Source: Scolanthus callimorphus (lineage: Eukaryota; Cnidaria; Anthozoa; Actiniaria; Edwardsiidae). From it: a DNA stretch of 64,000 bases. The stretch spans positions 13,259,831 to 13,323,830 of the forward strand of contig CM066914.1 in NCBI GenBank assembly GCA_033964015.1. The letters are read 5' to 3'. Positions within the stretch are counted from its first letter, which is position 1, and every line of letters starts with the position of its first letter. The notes under the pieces were generated by a model. It was not told where the DNA came from and did not search any database. It saw nothing but the letters and a program-made list of their open reading frames with translations. The translations under genes were made by a program, and so were the position numbers. Shown piece by piece: positions 57,939 through 64,000 of this stretch.

Positions 57939-60900
57939 CTAACTTCCTATGGAACATTTCAAGCATTCCACGGTCGTAGCAAGTGAAGGAGGAAGTACAC
58001 GCTGGCCTTCCTGTGCATTTTTCCAATCCGCAAGCACGTTACTGATCTGCTTGGGTTGCCATGGCGACACTTCCACCAATGAGTACACCGCGGCGAGTTG
58101 GATAGCATATGGTACTACGGATATTAAAATTGACAGTTAAACACAGTACATAAGTAGCAAGGTTTGAAAATGTATTATTATTACTTTTTGTCACCAAGAG
58201 CAAAAACTCTTGGTACTGCCATCTTAAATGAATCCTGTCATTTGAAGTCGCATTTTATTAAGTCACGAGCTGGTCAGTTTGAAAGCACTTTATCCTCAAG
58301 CAACGTGGAATATGCTGATCAGTTATTTATATATATACTAGAGTTCTCCAGTCATTTCAGGTACGCCATGCTGTACTGGCGTCAAGTAGCTACCTGCCCC
58401 CACCGATAGAGAACCATACTGAAAACATACAGGGCAGATGCTCGCCCTCCAACATTATTTCGAAGGACTTACCCGAGAAGCAAATATTATTCTCTTTGCA
58501 AACCAGGCTTATGAGCAAGCCTATGACGTGGGGGATCTCCGGCTGACCTTGTTCAATAGTCAATCTAGATACCAAACCTAAAGAGGATAAACACAAAAAA
58601 CAGTAAATAGATAATAACAAAAACCGTGAGATCACCTTTACAGTCATCGTTAGTACGCATCAAACTTCTAACTTGTAGAGTTTAGCTACGGCTTAACTAG
58701 GACACATGTAGCGCGCAACATTTGTGTCCTGCATGTTTCCCGGAGTGGCCAAACTAGGAAATATCGCACGCGTGTGTCTCGGACACATCAAATGTTTATT
58801 GTCTTGCGAAGAAATATTTCTTTGTGTCCCAGTCCTTTGCTACAAAATTTGTCGCGCGCAACAATGTTTCTCGCGTGGCTAAACTGGGAAACACGAAGGA
58901 AACATGTGTCCGGCTACAATGTTGCGCGCTTCATGTGTCCCAGTTTAGCCAGGGCTTTTCTTTCAAGTTTTTTTGTTGCATCTTTGGCAGCTGATCGCAC
59001 CTCCCACTGCGGATAATTTATTTGACTCCCTTATTTTCTGGCTATCCAAATGGCTGCTGAGAAAAGCTGTTCTAGGTGTTTTCGCTTACCAAGCAGTCGT
59101 ACAGCCCCAACTACAGCTGCCTCGTATGTTTCCATGGTAACGTTCACTTGATCTGATGGCTTTTTCTTTCCCTGTAGTGGCGGTTTCTTACTCTGTTTGC
59201 GATCCTGGGGTAAGAGTGCAATATCTTTGACCAAACCTGCATCGCTTTCACTTTCGCTTGGCTGAACGATGTCCCTTAGTTGACAAGAAGACTGTTTTTC
59301 CGTTTTCCATTTCTTTAGGACATCCCAAACAACTTCTCGAATAAGGGTGTTGTTTATCCACTCCCAGCCCTGTACGAAAGCCACGAGCTCTAAGGATTTT
59401 ATGACTTCAAATATACCAAAATCCAGGATCGGGTGACCATCTGAGGAAAACAAAAATGAAAATATGGCACAGTGTTACAGAAACATGCAGGAGACATTTG
59501 TAATTGCGTTGTCGTGTAAGCAAGGTAAAAAAAGCACCAGAAAACTGAAGCAAAAATTTTTCAACAAGAAAATGCAATTCTCTCGTCACAATTGTCAAGC
59601 CATATATATATCTAAGGGTTTCTTTCTGAATTGATAAAAGACCCTCCTGAGTTTCCTGTGGATTGCCTTTGGGTGGGTAGTTTCCCATACACCCACCAGA
59701 ATTCCAGATATTGTCTACGTGACCAACCTAGAATTCATGTCTACCTAGTCTGGAATTCGTGGAATTCCACATTTTTCAATATTTCAGCAATATTTCTGTT
59801 ACAGGTACGCCAAACCCACATAAATCAAACTTCAACCCAGCCTCAACTAGGAATCCTCAATTAGGAGGGTGTGGACTGCTCATTATGGTACTCAAATTCA
59901 GAACACCCAGGTTTTATCGTCACGCCAGCGATTAATGCGCTAACATTGCAGGGGGAACAGTTAATTGAAAATACAACTTGCCTTTATCGCTGGCGAGTGA
60001 GGCGAGAGTAGGATCCACTAACAGAAAGGCGAGTTGATTGGTCAGCTGCTTGAGCGGTGATTGTAGAGGCAGAGGTGTCCAGCCACAAAGCCAATCCAAG
60101 ATGTTCCCGAGAAGCACCCAGTTGTTCTCCCGCGCCCATTTCGTGATAACAGCCTGCGTAGTCACAGCCAAAGGGTGGTAAGGTGGACCCGTTAGCCGGA
60201 GAGTACCATTTTTCACTGCCCAAGGAGGGGACGGCGAGGAGAACGCTGCAGGCCACACCCCTGCTATGGCGATCATAAGGTAGATTTTTGTTCCAGTAGA
60301 AATATGTATCGAGAGGAGAATTTTGTAGGCGAGGACCCGCACGTGAGATATGTTGTTTTCTAGCCGACACAAAGCAGTGACCAAGCGACTGAAAAAGATC
60401 AGAACATTAACATATATTAATACGTCACAACTAAAATAGGAGAAAAGTTTACACTGCGGGGACCCCATATTTTGTCCTGGGAGGTGGTGGGTGAGGAGCG
60501 TTTGCCAATTGTGCTATCATAGTTGCACTAATGTGTTCTCTCGTTAGAGTATGATAACAGTTCTAACTCGTCAAAGGGAATATTTTTTCGCGAGATACTT
60601 GGAGTTGACATCCCAAGAAAAAGGTGCCTTTCATTCCATATATTAATAACATTTGGACTACCCTCCCTTATACAGTGGTACAAAGATTAAAGAAGACTTC
60701 CTTGTTGATGTCAACATTTTCTATCACCAAAATGCTATAATCAATCATTAATAGGATTTTGTGGCCGCTTAATAGAGGTTACAATAGCATTTGGGACCGG
60801 AAAATAGTGGCCGCGGCCGCTTTATAGAGGTGGCCGCTGAATAGAGGTATTAAATACAGTACTTGAGTGACAAATATTTTGGGACTTTGAAAAGTGGTCG

Positions 60901-63900
60901 CTTAATAGAGGTAATACTGTAATTCATTCAGCCATCTGTGAGAATACTTACATTTTAGAGGCCAGAACTCTCTTGTCCACCATGGAGCCTCCAGCTCCGG
61001 GTACAATAATTGATAGCAAGTTAATAGTTGTTGAGGGGATCATCTGTAAGTGCGGGAACGGTCTTACTAAGTCAATCAAGTCTGCAATTCGACGCTCGTA
61101 TTCCGGCATGAGTGGCGTACCTGTTGTTCCTGAAACCTCTCGAGCACGCTCACTGTATGTTTTTATAATCACTGGCATGAAATCTTCCTCGTAAGGAAAG
61201 TCACGTACGGCTAGAGCGAATGGTAGTCCATGGGATAACGCCCGGGTATCGGACAGGCGCTTCACTATGTCGTCTGTTTCGATAGGAGTTTGATTGGGCG
61301 CTTCATACAGTCTCTTAATGATTTTTCTTGCATAGCTTTTCTCTGTCAAGTACGCAGGTCTCGTAGTTAGCGTTTTCCGTTTCTTGGTTTTAATTTTAGG
61401 TTTATTTGGAGAATCAGGATTTGCGACCAAATCAGATAATGGGACATCTGAGCATTGCGCACTTTGGGTACCCTCGACTTTATGTTCTGACTTAATTTTC
61501 TTGCTCGGCGAGTCGGTGTTTGTTTCACTCTTGAGAGCACGTTTCGCATTACCTTCTACTTTTTCTGTCGTCTGAAGTAATGGATGAACAAACGAAGGGG
61601 GAGCGAGATGAGATGGCGATGGCAAGCAATCCATGGTACAAGAAAGAGGGCCAGGAATAGGTGACGGTGGCAAAGGAGAAAGAACTGGCTGCAGTTCAGT
61701 AAATAGAGAGTCTTCATCGTTTACCACTACAGATATTGATGGCATCGCATCGTAGAAACTCGCAATGAACTCTGATTTAGTCGATTCTTTAGATTCATGA
61801 GATAGGCTATTCGATTCAACATCAGTTTCGATTACACGAGGCCTGACACAGCTTTGATTTGTATCCATATCAATAATTGATAGTATCCTACCAGGATCAC
61901 TGAAGCCCAAACTCTGAGTAACTCCTGATAATTCTGCCGACGTTCTCAATATGGAAGAGTCTCCCTCTTCACATACTGTCATTTCTAGTGACTTCAGCGA
62001 TCTCTCTTCAGTACATTGAGAAGTACCAAACAGTTCGTTCTCATTCTGCGACGATCCCCCTTCACTATCGGTAACAGTATCCGTTGACTTGGTAGAGCCA
62101 TCTACAGCATTTGTCAAGGGTGCAGTAGGAGGAGCAATAGAAGCCTCTACGTTAAAACTAGAATCGGTATTAACAATTGTGTCGGAAGAGCCATCTACTG
62201 TATCTTTTAAGGTCTCATTAGGCACTAAATCCACAGTGAATGGTGTATCCTCCGAAGTCCCCTTAATGGATGTAGCGGGCTGCAAACTTGCTGGTAGTCT
62301 CCGCAAGACTTCCATCTTTTTATCTTTCGAATGAAAGGTGTTGTCTTTAATATTGATTGAATTGGAAGAGCCATTTAGAGTATCGTTCAGAGGTATACTA
62401 GGCGCCAAGTCTACAGTATCCTCCGCAGTACCTTTAATGGATGTTGCGAGCAGCACGTTCCGCGAGACGTCCATCTCCTGATATTCCAAATGTTTTGATT
62501 CAACTACGGCAGCATTAGCCACTGAGCTAGAAGAGCTCTCTACAACATCCTTCAAGGATGGAACAGGCGTTGAGTTCACAGCTAACGAGACCTCCGTTGC
62601 ACCCTTTGAATGACCAACGGGATAGTCGACATTTAAATCGTGTTCATTGTCCACTGAGTTTGAAGAGCGATCCACTGGAGATGTGACAGGCCTCAAGTTC
62701 ACTGCTGGCATCGGAACATCAATTTCTTGGAAATCTTTCAAATCCGCAATATTTTCCTTCGACTGCAACACAGAGAGCGAATGCGGTTTCTCAGCTTCTA
62801 TGTCTGATCTTTTTAAAGTACTAACAACAGATACTTTGCTGTCATAAGGTAAACATTGCGCAAGGTTTTCAACAGAACCTAATGTTTTCTCCTCCTTTGA
62901 ATCTAATTCTACAAGCTCCTTCTCCAGGGAATTCGTCGGCCCTGCAGCCTTTGATGAAGCATTTTTGGATTGAAAAACACCAGTGTCACTATTGTCCTCA
63001 GATGGACTTTCATGAAGCGTACTCTCATTCTTGCCACTTTTAACAGTCGGAATATTTTCATCAGTTGGACTTGACTTAGTAGAGTCATCTGAAAATATTG
63101 CCAAGTCTAAAACTGGAAAAGTCTCTTCCTGGAGAGTCAAATCTATCGTGCTCAATTCAGAATTATTTTGTGATTTATCAAATGCACGGCTCTTTGAACA
63201 AACTTGGGTCTTCCTGTTGATAGGCGCTTTTAGTTCACTATATACTGCCAACCTCCTGAGAGGAGTACTCTTGCTGTGTTGGCTCGTTCGAGAATTGAAC
63301 GGCGTTGCCAACTGCTGGGGTTTATTAGTACTCTTAGGGCCATCAGAGCTCTTGCTTTCTCGTCCTGCGCACACCTTTGGGTTGTCTTTTTCATCATCAC
63401 ACTTTAAATTGTCATCACGGGCCATGTAAGTGTCCTTGTCGCACAGCTGGGACTCGACTGATTTCCTTTTCCTGCCATTCTTAGGGGTATTCGTAATGAA
63501 CTCAGCACTTCTCTGCGGAGTGCTACTTTTCCCTAAAGTTGGTGTCACCCCCAAGGATTTGGCTTTGGACCGCGTCATATGAACAGGAGTCTCTTGTGGA
63601 CTACCAGTAAGACAAACGCTTCTTCTCCGAGGTGATGGAGATTCAGTTTTTGAAGTAACTGGTAAGCTCTCCGTCGTTTTCCCCTTCACCACATCACTGT
63701 GCCTTTGGGAGCCCTCTTTAACGTCACTTCTAGGTGAGTGTCTTTTTATTAATTTCAGGTGTTTGTCGACTGTTTGGCCACTTGCGTCGGAGGTAACGCC
63801 TTCGTCAACAGATATTCTGCTATCATTAAGGTCCATACCTTTACTTGTAGCTACATTAGGCGAACTTGATTCTTTGTTCTCAAATTCGTGATCCGACAAG

Positions 63901-64000
63901 CGAGTGTCACTATCGGTTCCAGTAGTTTCTTCCGTTGATATGACTTCCTTAGAAACTGTCTTCCTTTTCTTAGGCCTTCCTCTTTTCCGCTTTGCTGAAG
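57939..64000 (-). CDS. ICE1: ICE1-like protein (little elongation complex subunit 1), C-terminal part; 5' end beyond window
   Basis: In vertebrates ICE1 scaffolds the little elongation complex for small nuclear RNA transcription. Exons: a >3-kb exon from the edge to 60952, then 60388-59982, 59440-59090, 58577-58473, 58114-57939 (stop); all phases agree. The large exon codes for a long Ser/Thr/Asp-rich disordered region beginning with an AT-hook (KRKRGRPKKRK), a Pro patch (LSPLPPSPIPGPLS) and basic clusters (SPSKKIKSE, KPKIKTKKRK). The C-terminus, about 400 residues from SYARKIIKRLYEAPN, is helical: LVTALCRLENNISHVRVLAY, ITKWARENNWVLLGNILDWL, YEAAVVGAVRLLG, IPHVIGLLISLVCKEN and QLAAVYSLVEVSP. 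That layout (giant disordered exon, helical MIF4G/HEAT-like end) suits ICE1, but I could not align it, so the name is tentative. One intron uses a GC donor. Confidence 0.55.
58690..58950. mobile_element. inverted-repeat element (GGCTTAACTAGGACACATG)
   Basis: GGCTTAACTAGGACACATG with GCGCGCAACATT at the left, and AATGTTGCGCGC with CATGTGTCCCAGTTTAGCC at the right, are inverted. Internal AGGAAACATGTGTC and GGAAATATCGCACGCG repeats. In an intron of the ICE1-like gene. Confidence 0.65.
60389..60953 (-). other. intron of ICE1-like gene
   Basis: Intron between the large exon and the first helical exon, containing short GTGGCCGCTTAATAGAGG repeats at 60760-60920 (four diverged copies). Coordinates are written in transcript order. 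Confidence 0.5.

Noticed and set aside
61031..63429. Several plus-strand frames of 60-132 codons
   Set aside because: All are antisense to the >3-kb coding exon of the ICE1-like gene.

Overview
This is eukaryotic DNA: multi-exon genes with GT-AG introns, CpG-poor AT-rich spacers, and a very high load of short inverted-repeat transposable elements. Gene content (metazoan THG1L, C17orf75/Njmu-R1, a Dbl-type Rho GEF, an ICE1-like protein), small exons and a pair of secreted cysteine-rich repeat proteins point to a non-bilaterian animal. An anthozoan cnidarian (coral or sea anemone) is my best guess; that is inference, not proof.

Layout. 1-3.9 kb: repeats, no convincing gene. 3.9-9.1 kb and 14.1-18.9 kb: two tandem, same-strand (-) paralogues encoding secreted proteins built from a two-exon, WSC-like cysteine-rich unit (signal-peptide exon, then A/B exon pairs). 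The left copy shows two units, the right copy three, one with a frame-breaking extra base. 9.2-14.1 kb: repeat-rich spacer with a 126-128 bp satellite. 19.3-21.9 kb (-): THG1L (tRNA-His guanylyltransferase). 22.0-28.4 kb (+): C17orf75/Njmu-R1, head to head with THG1L across a 168-bp shared promoter with two opposed YY1-type motifs. 29.3-42.4 kb (-): a Rho guanine nucleotide exchange factor with DH and PH domains whose 5' end I could not close. 42.4-52.3 kb: AT-rich, repeat-bearing spacer. 52.3-56.4 kb (-): an unrecognised 300-residue protein joining an alpha-helical HEAT/ARM-like body to two EF-hands. 57.9-64.0 kb (-): the 3' part of an ICE1-like gene (little elongation complex), running off the right edge.

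Exon boundaries were read by eye from splice signals and checked by reading-frame phase; coordinates are given in each entry. Between and within genes I recognise over twenty copies of small non-autonomous DNA transposons in at least ten families, several with readable target-site duplications and nested insertions. No rRNA, tRNA or CRISPR was found. The genes are housekeeping or signalling genes with no obvious shared pathway; only the THG1L/C17orf75 pair shows a shared regulatory region, and only the WSC-like pair is a local duplication.
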